From: Auanema rhodensis | Taxonomy: Eukaryota; Nematoda; Chromadorea; Rhabditida; Rhabditidae | Assembly (NCBI GenBank): GCA_964057225.1 | Contig: OZ059900.1 | Span: 6,644,501-6,708,500, forward strand | Direction: 5' to 3' | DNA: 64,000 nucleotides | Shown: positions 38,201 through 51,700 of the stretch, piece by piece | Position numbering within the stretch: position 1 is the first letter of the stretch | How the letters are laid out: each line of letters starts with the position of its first letter | Position numbers and translations under genes: made by a program | The notes under the pieces: model-generated | Told to the model about the DNA's origin: nothing | Database searches by the model: none | The model's input: the letters and a program-made list of their open reading frames with translations, nothing else

Positions 38201-38878
38201 AAATTAGAAGAGTTGAAATTAGAAAAATTGAAATGAGAACGATGAGATAAACAATAAATAAAAACATATTGAAAATACTCATAAGCTTTTTATTATGTTC
38301 TTCAAAAATAAGCGATGAAGCGCATGCATGAAACATGCCTCATATCTTGCATTTCTTCCTCTCTCTCTCATTCAGCTCTCTCAATTTTTGGTCTTTTTCT
38401 GAAACCGAGAGCGTTAGTTCTCTTATCTATTTCTTATACTCTCTCACTTTCTCGGAAACATTTTTTTAGAACAGCCACATGCAGTTAATATTTTTTCGAA
38501 TAAAACACATGATCATATATAGTATATATATATATAGGGTAATATAACAGAATATGTAAACCATATTAGCTTTTTGAGCATTCTTAGGCATAATTGGAAA
38601 AAAATAGAATATAGCTGATTATTAATTAATAAAAAGAGGATAGTAAGGAGGGAATAAGAAAATTTGTTCCAAATGAACAATCAATATTGAAAAACAATCA
38701 ATATATTTAATATGAATAATAATATTGTATTTTGAACTATAATACTACTTAAATATACTTATATATATATAGTTAGAATATATTGCATGGGGTATATGCA
38801 TGGGTAAGCAAAATGTAACGTATACTATCATGAAGATATAATAGTTTTCCAATCCATCTTGCTCTTATTCAATTTATA

Positions 38879-38899
38879 ATTATATATATATATAATATA

Positions 38900-38933
<34 letters not shown>

Positions 38934-38949
38934 TTATATATATATATAA
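38879..38949. repeat. Long interrupted AT tract
   Basis: About 70 bp of alternating AT with TTTATATA interruptions. It is one of several AT runs between 38.5 and 39.0 kb. Confidence 0.9.
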
Positions 38950-41900
38950 ATACAAAATTTCTAAATAACAATATGATGTTTATGCATATATTGATATATA
39001 ATTAGCAGTAGAATAATAAGATGGTTGATGTAGTAGTTGAAGTAGAGACAAAAGCCTCATTTATATGCTCGTGTATAATACATGCCTTTCGTTTTGTGCT
39101 TGTGCACAATGATGCATAAAACAGCGTATGCGAGATGGATGACAATGATGATCTGAACAAGAAAGATAGAAGAGAGAAAAGTTGAAAAAGTTCTGTTTCC
39201 GAAATAAACATTAAAATTTCAAGAAAATATGTACACATGCATGTATGTATACACAAGATAATATAAAAGGTTGATCATAACTGTGATAAAAAAATACTGA
39301 GTCAGCAGCAACATTCAGGAAATGAGCTGGAATATGCTTTCTGTTGTCCCCCTCTTATTGCTTTCTTTCTATTTTTCGCTCTCTGCATGTCTCAATTGTT
39401 CTCATTCTCTCTCTCAATATTCTCAACTAGTCTGAGTAACAACAAAATGGCAACTTTTGAGGTGGTCAAGTCAGACGGCTTTGAACGACAAGTTGTCAGC
39501 ATGTACAAACATAATATTTCACATCAAGCATTAGGAAATAGCACATAAACGTTGTTTGAGCAGCATTTAAATATAATAAATACTTAGAGGAAAAGCTTAT
39601 AAATGAGAGCAAGAAGCAAACTATTGGCGAAATACTATATGTAAACAACAATAATAATGATTGAATATTAAGTAATTCTATTTATAAACAAAAAAAATAT
39701 TTTTGTTTATTTATATGAATAAATGCCATTATTTTCTTTAACTATATGCTCATAGACTGATAATATATTCGATAAATAGTCACATGCAGCTTATGCAGAT
39801 TACATGAGAAATTAGTGGTTTTTATTACAGAGATTTTGAGATTAATTTATATTTTTGTTGCATTTTTGTTGGATTAAAAATGGCCCCCATTTCACTCAAA
39901 TTTAAACTTCCTTTTCATATCTAGAACTATTTTAGTGCACCGCGTAATGGAAATGAAGTTGAAATGAGTTGAGAGAAGCGGAAGCCAGATAAAGCATTGA
40001 GAAAAGTGAAATAGTCTTTTTTTCCGCAAAAGTAAGGAAAATAAAGTAAGTGGTTGAGAAGGTAGAGAAAAATGAAATATTTCGACACAGCAACAGTTTG
40101 AAACTCGATCATTCATAGAGGCGATAAAGAAAATATGTCTAGGCTTCAATTGAAAACTATCTATGCTCATATATGCTGTATAAGAATATAGTTAATATAG
40201 ATATATCATGTGTATTGTGAAAACAAGATGTATTTTTATAAGAAGAGGATGTAAACCAAGGAAGTGTTGCTTTAATATTTCTATCTTGTACATTGAAAGA
40301 GAATATCTGTTACAGAAAAAAACTATAGGTGATTCTAGCTTTTTATGTCTTTTATATGAATCTATTTTAAAAAATGGAAACATTCCCAAGAATATATATA
40401 TTCATAGCAAGCCATGAAAGATTCACAATGTGATGAATGAGAAGAAGAATTGAAACTAGACAAATCGAGCAATATAAAGCAGCGAGACAGAGAGATAGGG
40501 CCAGATAAAGCGGCACGTCAGGATGGGAGGCAAGTAAAACTAGAGAGTGAGGAAAGGGACAAAATGCAGGCACATCGCATAGCAAGATGTTGAAGAAATC
40601 TAAAATGATCTATCGTCAAGTTGATTTGCGCACACAACTCAAATGTTTTACACTTATCCGCTTATTGAGAGCACATATATCCTCACAAGTACATATGAAG
40701 AATAGATTTCGACTTGCAATCATTATTATATAAGGGAAAAATCATCAGCATATGTGAATTGCTTGATTGCCTGACTGTTGTTAGCCAATAAATGTATTTT
40801 CGAAGAAAGGGATTGAGATGCATGGTGTGCGTGCGGAAGAGAGAGAAAAAGAAAGAGAGAGAAGGAAGGGTATCCTATGCTTGCTCGAAATACATATTGT
40901 GCTCAATTAGAACATACAAATTAAATAAGTTTTGTCATTCTGGTTTGGACGTATAGGCTGAGCGTAACTATTGCAACGCAACGTTCATGAGAAATGTGAG
41001 AGGCAGGGAGGGGGCAGAGCAGCTCAGGGGTGGAAATGAATTATTTGTGGGCGTTTTACAATGGTCAAAAACCGAAAAAATTGTGGACGAGAAGAAAAAA
41101 AGTAATGAAAAAAAGAGGAAGGGACAACAAGTAAGGGAAAAATTATTATGAGAGGTGGAAGAGGGAAACAAAAATTGAGTGGACAATGTAAATTATAATT
41201 TGTGGTTAGAGTAGTATAAGCAGGTGACAAGAGAGATAATGGAAGAAAATTAGAGAGGTAAGGCGGGTGAATGAACAATTTTGGATATTATGAGTCAGCT
41301 AACTGCGTGACAAGTAAACTATGTCTTATTTAAATATATATTAAAAATGAGTATGCATGCACAGAACTATACTAAATGTATGAAATATTAAGTGATTACA
41401 TTGAGTTATTTTTCTCAACTTAATTAAAATATATCGCTAAATTTGTTGCAAATTTTTGAACTTCTTGGCTATTTTATGAGCTAGCACTCTACTCATTCCA
41501 GCTTTGAAATTGGTTAACGTAGTATGGAACAATAGTTAATTGAATGTAATCAGATCAGAAGCTCAAGGAAACGAGCAAGCTGATTGATGTTGTGGCTGCT
41601 CGAGTCAGCTGAAATATCGCAACATTTTCCGTGGGCAACGGGCCTTCCCCTTCTCGGGCGTGCTAACTGTTGCGAATTGGCCTGAGAGGAAATTCTTTTT
41701 TTTTCGCATAATTGAGTATGTTAGGCATGAATATTTTATCTATGACAGCTGCGAAATAGCAACATTTCTGAATGAGGGATAGATGTTGCTTATAGAAGTA
41801 AAGGAGATATCCATTTTTTTCTCAGAATAAGCGTTGTCATGCATGGATGTCAGCCAGAAGAAGATTATATATTCGTTCATGAGAATGGTCGTCAAGCACT

Positions 41901-42624
41901 GAGTGGCAATCGGTCAGCAAACTACCTTCATATGGTTATGCTCTACTCTATATTTTGTAAGCAACGCGGAAAAGGCGATAGATACAAATAGTTAGCGATA
42001 ATGGTGTGTATCCAAAATTGGACAGCCAGCTGGTTTAGAGGTCGATATTGTTTGTTGGTTTGTGCGTATGAGCGAGGCAATGAGGACAAAGGCAATAGTA
42101 GAACATAAAATTCAATAGTTAATCTCACCAAAACGGGTAATGAAACGAAAAACGCCAAAATGAACTAAAAACAGATGATGGGACCAATGTAAATACAGAA
42201 AGATTAAAGTTGGTACGAGATAAACAGAGAAAAATGCCAAGATAAGTAGTTGGAACAAAGAACTAGAAAGACAAAAAGTTGGAAAAGGAATGAAAGTAAT
42301 TGAAGAAATAGTAAAAGGAAAAATGAATAAAGAAAGCCAGAAATAAAGGGAATAGAGCACAACGATCCAAAGAGACTGAGAGAATGATCGAATTTGATGA
42401 AGATGGGCACTTAGCTCTCCACATAGGAAAACATGCATTATATCCTTCTGATAAATATAAAAAATGTGTATTAGCGCAAGCAAGCGATGCTTTTCAGTTC
42501 TTAACCAAACTGTTTGCGATTTTCGACAATAGAGCGGTTTCATTGCGATTGAGCAGAGGACAAAGACAATTGGCAGCACTAATATTGCACATGCATTGTA
42601 CTCATTCTCACGTATACACACATA

Positions 42625-42660
42625 TAGTATATATATCTATCTATATATATATATAAATAT
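42625..42660. repeat. Short AT/CTAT microsatellite
   Basis: TAGTATATATATCTATC-type units grading into ATATAT. They lie in the gene desert. Confidence 0.8.
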
Positions 42661-43238
42661 AAATTCAAAGCTGATGAAAACAAGGCATCATATAAATTTT
42701 TTTTTGGCTCAAATATGAATATTTAGTATAATGATGAAGGCAATGTACTTAAATCATGCAGTTGCTTATTGTCATGAGAAAAATTGTGAATTGATTTTGA
42801 ACGCAAACAGAGTTATAAATTCTTTGTAGGACTATTATGGAACAATGAAATTTGTAACTATTGGAGCAGTAATTGGACGATAAAACAGGCAGTATATGAA
42901 AGAAACACAGGTTAATACAGTACATACGGCAGATAAACTTAAATTTGATAAAAAAAAAAGAGGCAAATTAAGAAGAAGAAGAAGAAGAATAACTAGAATT
43001 AAATAATACAAAGAAGGAAATAAAGCATGCAACAATGGATACAAATGCAATATCAAATAAATGTGATGTGTTCAGTTGTTTGTTTTCTTGGCGAAATGCC
43101 TGATTTTTGATGTTGTTTTGTGAACAGTGCTGGACACAGATAGATACATAGAGACAAGTAGAAGTAAACTATGAAGAAAGGGTGTGTTGGTGAGTCAAAT
43201 TAATCATCCACATCATGTTAAAGAAGATCGCTTCCCTC

Positions 43239-43368
43239 TTACGCTTCCTTAGTACTAGCCATCATATTGCGCTCGGGCATCGGTAGCTTCATGTCAAACA
43301 TCTTGTAATACCATGTGTTGTATACACGATGCTTTGCATCATCACGAAGATGCTTGGCTATTTCTTCC
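43239..43368 (-). CDS. Last coding exon of the small coiled-coil gene
   Basis: The acceptor TTTCAG precedes 43368. The split codon AG+G gives Arg, followed by EEIAKHLRDDAK and an aromatic segment with NTWYYKMFD, ending at TAA 43241-43239. No canonical AATAAA is evident close downstream on the minus strand. Confidence 0.72.
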
Positions 43369-46300
43369 CTGAAATTAAATTTTTTAATTTGTAAATTATA
43401 GTTTGAAAATTATAAAGAAATTTTGAAATAAGCAATTAACGATTTCGCTTACATCATTTCAAAAACTCTTATTAAAGAAAATGTAATTTTTTCCACAATC
43501 GAGAAAACTTTGATTTCTCATCTATTCTGCAGGGAATGTAAGAAATCTTTAGTTGAACATTGCATCAGAAACCTCATCTTTCATAATTTTCTCGCATAGG
43601 CTTAAGCTGTTTGTATCTTGTTTACTTGGCAATCCGCTGAGAATTCATCAATTCATCAAATCTTTATTTTTGCATTCAACGACTATTCACTGACCAATTG
43701 CTTATTTATTTCAGCATTTCGATATGATCTCTGCACGCGTGGGAGTCAGAGTGATTCAGGCTAATTATCATTTCTTTAAAGGAAAAGCTGAATAAACCTG
43801 CTACACAATGAGACATAGCTGGATATAGCGATTAAAGTCAAATTTTGAAGCAATTCAAAGCATTAATCGCATAATTAGCATAGGTTAAAGATCAATAATG
43901 AATATCATTAAATGTTATCGTCTTATAATATAAAATTTTAGTTATGAAATTTAACTCGTACGTGATCACATTTCCATTATTACCAAATCACATAATTGTA
44001 ACTAATCGTACATAAATCATACATATGCAAGCAAATTAGCAAGTCAATTCTCACTAGAAATTGATGGATTAATGATGGCAAAATCAATTGTAAAATTTGT
44101 TTTCAATTCAGAATCACCTATATAATTTGCAAAATTCTATATTCTGGCTAAGAATATTGCTGACAAACATAAACAATTTGAGCTGATTAAGATAAGAATA
44201 AGGAATATTGCCGCTCACTTCTTTAACATATGATTGTTGCAAATATAGTTTTTATCTCCAAATATTGTGTCATTGTTCGATATTTCCGAAACAATATATG
44301 GTTATTCACTTGAATATGCATTCATTTCAAATGCTACGTATTTCAATTAAGCTATATCTCTCATTGGAAAACGAAAATCCCATTAGTATTATATACATTT
44401 CAAGCTTTCAGAGATGCTCTACAATGAAATGGCAAAAAAAAAAAGAATATAATGCAACAGTGAAGTCAGAGATGTCGCAATTCAATTTTTTGCCAATCGC
44501 AATTCATGCTTTTTTTAGAAATTCATTAATCGATTTTGAATAGACGATTAAAAAACATTGAAAAGCTTAATTATATTTTCATCATTTCTTCCTCTATAAT
44601 CTCTCACTCTGTTTCTCTACCGCTTGCTAGCAAAATGTTTGTCTCCTTTTCTCTTCACTAGCATCTCCCTTTCATGGGGTAGGCAAGGAGGGACATATAG
44701 AAAGCTTATTTCTTATTTAAGCAGCGTTATTCATTCAGCACAACATGCAGAATGAAACAAGAGGGGTGTGTGCTTTAGTATATGTTCTCTTTTTAAGTCA
44801 ATTTTCCGTTAATGATACTGAAAATTTATTGAATGTAAATATGGAGTATTACAATTCATAGTAGTCCGAATATACTATTTTGTTGACTGATAATCAAAAT
44901 TTTCGAAAAATTGATTGCGTTATGTGCAAATGAATGCACAGCACAAACTAGTTGAAGGAAATAAACCATATTCATGGGAGAATACTAAAAAAATGTATTA
45001 TCAAAATTTGAACAACATTCAACATAGCTGGCTACTTTACACATTAATTTTAATATCTGCATGCGTCCAAATACAAATATTTCGTATTTTCAAATTATTG
45101 TCTTGAACTGCAATTACCACATCTAGTAATTATCAAAGCTTAAAATTGATAGATTGACTCATTCCCAGTTGAAGTATGAGAAATACTTTTATTTCAACTA
45201 GCCCATTTATAGAATATGTATTTCTAACAGGAAATTGCCACCTGCCTTAGTCAAAGGATTCATAGAAATACCTTTCAAGCATATTTAAATGAAATGCAGG
45301 GACTAACCTAGATGGAGAAGCACGAGAACGTCTCGGTTCTGCAGATTTTCTACTCAACCATGCTTCAAATGCTTGTCGAGCCATTTCACGTTGTTCCTCT
45401 TCTTTCTTTTCTGCAGCTTTCTTTTTTGGACAACAAACACTCTGAAATTAATAAAAAACTGAATGAGATTTTAAAAATTCATTCCAGCATTGCCGAAATG
45501 TTTAAAATGCTTTGAAATCAACAAAGAAAATGTCTTCAAAACGTTGTACTTGTACAATCAGTTAAGAGTATATATCTTTATGAATGGTCATACTGCATGC
45601 AAAAATAATTACAAAATGAAAAAATGAAATGAAAAATAATTAAAAAAACGAAAACTAATTCGAAATCACGCAGTCTATATTATTTTGGATTGTGTGATAA
45701 AACCGCAATAAGCAAAGAAATGATCTAACTTTCCAAAAAAATATAAATGAATGAAAGCCAAAAAAACTACTTATCAAAACTGAAATCAAAGCCATAATTT
45801 AGTATTTTTTTTTTAAATTCTTAATCAAAATATCTATTATTTAATCTACTTTTCTTTGTATTCGGATAGAAACAAATGTTTTTACATTTTCTCAGAATAC
45901 AAAATCTATTTCCACATTCTTTGATCTTAATTTTAAAAAAGTTTTTCGAATAGAAAATACAAAAAAATGTATATAATTTTATTTTAAAACAAAGAAGAAA
46001 CAATGTGTGATTAGCTGCCACAAATCAATTTTCCAAACAAAAAAAAAAGAAATCAGCTATAACCTTTTGTCTTAACAAACTTAGAATTGTTATACGTTAA
46101 TTAAGAGAAGCAATAGTGATTTTATTTCGATTATCAATCTAATTTAAATGAATCAACCAAAGCAAAAGATTTTATAATAAAAAAAACCATTTTTTTTTAA
46201 ATGTGAGTTGAAAATTTGATAAGCTATGCTCTTTATACTCGATTATTTGTGTGAATAATATAGAAAAACAAAAAATTTCATAATAACATAAAAATGTGAA

Positions 46301-46647
46301 TGTTATCACAAAATATTGAAAAGCATTTTTGTTATATCAAATGTATCAGCATTTCATGGTTTTGAAATAGCAAAATGATAATAAAAGCTATCTATTTAGA
46401 CTATAATTGTAAAAAAACTTACTACGCTGCGTTTAGTATGATCAAGTCTTCCCATAGCAGATGGAGAGTCAGACGTATGCATGGCTGTTGTCGCACGACT
46501 CGTACGTGTCCAACTTGTGCTACGAGGCGTGGTCGCTGCTGTGGTTGCGCCGGCTGTCGAGCCTGCAGTCGATGACATGAACACGTCTTTTCGTGTTGTC
46601 CTTGTTGAATCACACCCAATACTACCAACACCACCGCTGTCGTTCAT
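43239..46647 (-). CDS. Small basic coiled-coil protein, three exons, family unknown
   Basis: Exons 46423-46647, 45308-45441 and 43239-43368 join at GTAAGT/TTTCAG and GTTAGT/TTTCAG sites to give 489 nt: 162 residues and a TAA stop. Both junctions keep phase, and the three parts share one style, which supports the model. The N-terminal 75 residues are S/T/A/R-rich and look disordered. Residues 75-121 start SVCCPKKKAAEKKEEEQREM, a charged helix, followed by an AFEAWLSRK motif and an RRSRASPSR stretch. The C-terminus has a HLRDDAKHRVYNTWYYKMFD segment and ends MMASTKEA. A Met at 46647 follows an in-frame TGA 21 bases upstream, and a possible acceptor (TTACAG) just before it may mark a 5' UTR exon. 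The E/K helix with a FEAWL motif recalls cilium-associated CCDC proteins such as CCDC34 or CCDC181, but I cannot assign it. Introns are 981 and 1939 bp, longer than those in its neighbours. Confidence 0.72.
45308..45441 (-). CDS. Middle exon of the small coiled-coil gene (E/K helix, FEAWL motif)
   Basis: 44 codons plus two bases between TTTCAG and GTTAGT. Only this frame is open, and it encodes a charged amphipathic helix followed by basic R/S-rich residues. The strong E, K, Q and R content with AT-ending codons is typical of real coding sequence here. Confidence 0.75.
46423..46647 (-). CDS. First coding exon of the small coiled-coil gene
   Basis: 75 codons from ATG at 46647 to the GTAAGT donor at 46422. 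It encodes an S/T/A/R-rich segment with repeats such as STAGSTAGATTAATT. The plus strand of the same stretch reads as Arg/Cys-rich and Val/Ala-rich frames that are shadows. The donor is strong, and phase 0 agrees with the next exon. Confidence 0.65.
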
Positions 46648-47282
46648 TGATTCTGTAACTAAGTCCACTCAGTTGCCGTTGTTAAATTTTGACTCGTCTG
46701 CTCCAGCAACTTATACACATAGGAATATATATGTGTGGGTGTATGCATAACTTCTTCTAAAGCAGTGAGCTCCATAGTTAAGCCATTATACGCATATATA
46801 TATGTCTGTGCATTCTTGCCAGAGAAAACAAATCGAAAACTATTCGAAAGACCAAAAAACAACAAAAATGACGATGAGACACGAGAGATATTAAACAAGC
46901 AATGATAAATTGCCTGGCACTTTGTATAAAACATAAGACATTGTTTGGAGAAATAGAGAATGTCAAACGAAACGGAAGAAAAGAGAAGCGAATTGAATAT
47001 GTTTCATGCAATTGTCTACAAAGATCATAGCATTATTTACCATAAGAAAATAGAGAAAATATTCAATAAAATAGAAAAATTAAGTATGATTCATTAATTT
47101 TTATTTTCCAAAACAGTTAACAAGCTGTCTTTTTTAAAGGAAATATGACACTTTTCATAAAAACAAGCACAAATGAGTACGCCTGTCTTTCAAGTACAGA
47201 AACCTAAATCAGGAAACGAGATAAAAAGTTTATAATAAAGTATAGTTCAAATTAATAAATATTGTGATAAATATATTGTGTA

Positions 47283-47651
47283 TGTGTTTCGTAAGGAAGT
47301 TTCAGGAATTAAACAAATATTGTGAAATATTCTTCACAGAACATTTCAATAATAAAATTATCAAAAACCATTTATGATTCATTTTCTTTAGATCAATAGA
47401 TTTGAACTTCCAGTTGATTAATAATTACAGAACAGCTTTGATTCATGCTACATTGAAATTGTTATTTCATAAATGTGATTCCTTCTTGTTTGTGTTTGGC
47501 AGTTAAATTGATCTGTCCAATAAACTGTTTTATCTATTATTCTCAATTTGTAGACAAGTGTTCATGTTGCTAATCGGAAGTAGAAAAAAGCAGAAAAATG
47601 AAAAAGGATAGTTAACACATGTGTTTCGTAAGGAAATTTCAGGAATTTAAC
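47283..47651. repeat. Pair of 32-bp direct repeats
   Basis: Copies at 47,283-47,314 and 47,620-47,651 share TGTGTTTCGTAAGGAA and TTTCAGGAATT, with two mismatches in 32 positions. The spacing is 337 bp start to start. They are not low-complexity. Confidence 0.85.
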
Positions 47652-48702
47652 CCAAGGTCACTAATCACGACAAATTTAGCTGAATCATTGTAGACAATAT
47701 CCTATTCTAATGGAATGTTATACTATATATCACATGACTCATAAAAAATGTTGATAATTCTTTGATTACAGTCAATTCTGATAATGATTAAAAGAAGTGA
47801 TACAAAGAAATTTAAAAGATAATAATGCTTCATGCTTCCGAATATATGAGGAAACTAGAGAGAATGGATCATAACTAAACGCCACTGATACTGCTTAGAA
47901 TATTCTATAAGACAAATATATTGCCAAATTATGTTATTGTCTTTCTGAACGATCGAGATAAAGCATAAATTTGACAAAAATGATCAGTTAGGAAGAAGTC
48001 ATGATGAATGAGAGAAGAAGGTCAAAAAACTAATTATTCGACGCATTATGCTATCTTATACTCTCTTCAAACTACTTGCTATCTATTTATAGTTTGAGCT
48101 GGTTGATGAGTGACAGAAGAGAGATATAAATATGCGGCAGATGGTCATCCCTACTGCCCATGCTATTCAGCTAGCTGGATGCTGACCTTCCCGCAAAATA
48201 TCAGTTCTTTAATGTATTTGGTTGCTTATATATCTTACAGATGAGCTATTTAGTACCTAATACTAATATATTTGAACGAAAAAGGGTCGTTCTTAATCTG
48301 GTAAAAAAGCGAAACTCTAAGAATTAAAAGCAAATAAGAAGTTGGTTTCTGAAAGCTGATCTACTATTTCAAATGAGTGTTCATAAAGTCGAAACCGTCG
48401 ATTAGATTCTGTCAGTTTTCTATTATTCTGATGAAATCCAATTTAAATCAAAGAAGCTAGCATGGTACTTAGGATTATATATAGAGATTTTGAATGAAAA
48501 GAAAACAATAAAAATAGCCAATTAATGAAATGAAAGTAGTATGAACATCGTTGTATGCAATTGGTTGAATGTGCTGTGCAGTGTAGTTTTAGAAAAAAAA
48601 ATTTCATGTTATTGGAGCACATCATATACTATTAAATTTTGATTTAAAACAAAAATCATGTTATTTTTAGCACATCTGACGAATGACCATATTGACAAAG
48701 AT

Positions 48703-48714
48703 GGGGGGGGGGGG
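48703..48714. repeat. Run of twelve G
   Basis: An uninterrupted G12 in otherwise AT-rich DNA, followed by TTGTCTTCATGATGATGACG. Confidence 0.95.
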
Positions 48715-51700
48715 TTGTCTTCATGATGATGACGATTATGATGTTGACAAGTACAGAAACTCTGACCATCTGTTAATAGAAAGTAGTACAGAGACAAAGA
48801 ATGAATGGGACGAAACTTTCAGTAAAACTTTTGTTTCCAATAAATGAAAATTTTAAACTGTTCAGTTTATTCAAATTTATGGTTAATTATAATATATATT
48901 CATTTATTTACTAATAAAATATTCAAAAAAGACTATTCTTGCACAAGCGTATAGTAAGAATATGAGAATATATATAGTATATTCATAAATTTTGTAAAAT
49001 TAGCTACAATTCAGAGAAGATATTGAAAAAATCAAATCGTTTGCCTAAATATTAGTAACTGCAGATTTTATGACTATGGTTTAATTGGAATACTATATAT
49101 AACGAAATGAGAATATGATATATACCATATAATTAACTTAAAACATTGAATAGTAAATAATAAAAATATAATTCAAATTACAATTTATTCTATCTATTCT
49201 CAACTCAAATTATTGCAAAAGATTGAAAAAGCTTAAACCTTGTATTTTCTTTTATTTTCAATTCAAATTTTTATAAGAATAAATATTTCTTGAGATTTTT
49301 TTTGCTTCTCACAGAATCTTCCAGCGTTTCCAACTTTTTCAATATTTCTCTTGTTGAATCCACTCTGATTTCAACTACTAGGAAGTAAGCTTTAATAAGG
49401 AAAAGGAAGCTGGAAGACAAAAATATGCTGCAAAAGAAAGACAAGAGCGTTGCATTAGTGTGAAAAGCCACATAAAGAACCTATCTACGAGAGTATGGCA
49501 TTGACTTGCGGACTGGCTTTTGACCAAATGCGAATAACGCTGAAATGCGCATGCACTTTTGTTGCTCAATGCTCAGCAAGCATCAACAGCACGTCTGAGT
49601 CTCCGTTATTTCGGTTTTATTTCAGAAGCTGCATGTGGTTTAGTTAGTTTCCGCTTTATCTCAAAATGTGCTCAAATGCCAACTATCTTTTCAACCATCC
49701 CTCACAAATTTACTAATTTTTAACGAAAAATATACAAAGTGCCAGGCAAAATTTTTTTCTATAACTTTTATCAACATTGCTTTCTCCACCATGGTTTTTT
49801 GAGGAAGAAAATGCAACGGATGGATTCATAAATGATGATCGTACAAGAATTTGAAAATTTGAACAAATACTTTTGAAAGTGAATAGATTGCGAGAAAAAC
49901 TATAAAATAGAAATCATACGGTTCACTAATCATTTTGAGTGAAAAAGAACTGACTGACAATGGATAAAAGAGCATGTCAGGTACATCAATACGATTAGTA
50001 GTTGAAGCAGATTGAGTTTGTAAAGGGTCCTGTGAAAAGAGGTCAAATGACTAATCCTTTACAAAGGTTGTCACATCAACAAGTTAATGAAAAGAGGACC
50101 AAGACCTATTTACCGATTTTATTGATGACAGACTCTCTAAAGAACACATATGGCTAACCATAAGATACAAGCTTGCTCATTGAAGACAATACTATGATTT
50201 AAAACAATGCAGTAGTGTATTCATAAAAATATATGAGCAAACAACATAAAAAAGAAAATGTGATACTTGTATAGATCGAAATCATGAGCAACGTGCTCAT
50301 GATTCGCCATAATGTAAAATGAGAGAAAGATATTACGAGGACTGAAAATGGAGGAGGCGGGAATTGCGCATGATTAGAGAAATACTCTACAGCAAGAGAT
50401 TCAACGACTCTCATGAAATTAGAAGAATACTCACTCCATGCTTTGTATAGTAATGTTTGGATTTGTATACATAAAACTGTGAACTTGATAGAGACGCAAC
50501 AAATTATAGCTCGAAGAAGTAGAGAGGTAAAAGAAAGAAACGGAGTTTTCTAAAACATAAGAGAGAGATAAGAAGCTAATATGAAAAATATGTTACGAAT
50601 TTGATGTTTAAGCTCAAAATTGAGCTTGTAAAGGTTAGCAAAGTTTGAAATTTTGAAGAAAATGCTTGAAACTACAATGACAGAGCATACAGAGGTAAAA
50701 TATCCTAAATAAGACTAAAACAAGTTGGACTGCAAATGAGGCCTAAAGAGCACTAGAGAAGAAAGAACTATGAAGAGAGACATATGAAAAAAACTATTAT
50801 ATGGTGCTTGAGTAGATTTGTTATGCTTACAAGAAGCGTGAGACTTTCAAATTATCTTATTTTTGAACAAAGACTATCAAGAAATAGGATGAAAAAAGCT
50901 ATTCCTTTGACTAATATTGAAACAAAAAAATCTGATTTAAATGAGATTTTTGTCATATTTATCATTATTATCACCAATATTAAATACGATTTTGTTACTT
51001 ATTTGAGGAAATCATCATTAGCCAGTTGAACACTAAACAAATATATGTTTATCGCTTTGCACATCCAAGCATTGTTACATCAATAGAGATTTGCAGATTT
51101 TGTTCAATTCATTCAAATATTTTGCCGATTCAAGCATTCTGGTTGAAATTATTCAATTTTAATTCTCTACTAAGCAAATGTTTGAATATATTCAAAAATT
51201 ACAATTAATCTATTTTCACGATAACTAGAAGCGGAACCGAAGTTATAAATAAAATTATAAAGTTTTTAATAAGTGAAATTGTTTTACTGAATGAGCAAAG
51301 TTTTGCTGAGGTTAGCTTCGCTGGAAAAGTAAATAATGCTTCCTAAACGTTTTTAGTGTAAATGATAAATACAGAAAACATTAAAGTAGATAAAAAGCCG
51401 TTTTCTCATCTTTTATTCGTATAAATCACAAACTTTTATAATAAACAAAGCTGATTTACAAATACTGAAGCATTATATATATCTAAAATTCCATGTCATT
51501 CAGAAATAAAAGAATTTGACTAGAAAATTCGAAAAAAATGATGAGTGGGCCTAGGAAATATGTTCAAGTGCTTGCTGTTTCGCTGATTATGCAAAAGATT
51601 GAAACTATCCAAGCGAAATAAACAACTTGTCCTTATAGGCATAACTTCTTAGGTAAGTCATGTGAGAATAATTTTTAAGAGTAAAGCTCACTCCACTCAT

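Larger units (their letters stand above)
22211..43238. other. Gene desert of about 21 kb
   Basis: No exon with protein similarity, no tRNA-like fold and no transposase frame was found. The DNA is AT-rich with long strand-skewed purine or pyrimidine blocks: A+G-rich on the plus strand near 26.8-27.2, 28.9-29.1, 37.1-37.3 and 37.8-37.9 kb, and C+T-rich near 33.0-33.4 and 38.3-38.5 kb. There are AT microsatellites and small GC-richer islands near 29.13-29.29, 33.66-33.79, 34.80-34.92, 37.36-37.45 and 41.58-41.69 kb. Open frames here encode strings of F, L, S, K, R or E and look like composition artefacts. Confidence 0.6.

Noticed and set aside
42112-42621. Minus-strand open frame of 169 codons
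   Set aside because: F/L/S-rich composition, no recognisable motif, and part of it is open on the plus strand too.
46375-46750. Plus-strand Arg/Cys-rich and Val/Ala-rich frames
   Set aside because: Antisense shadows of the first coding exon of the minus-strand coiled-coil gene.
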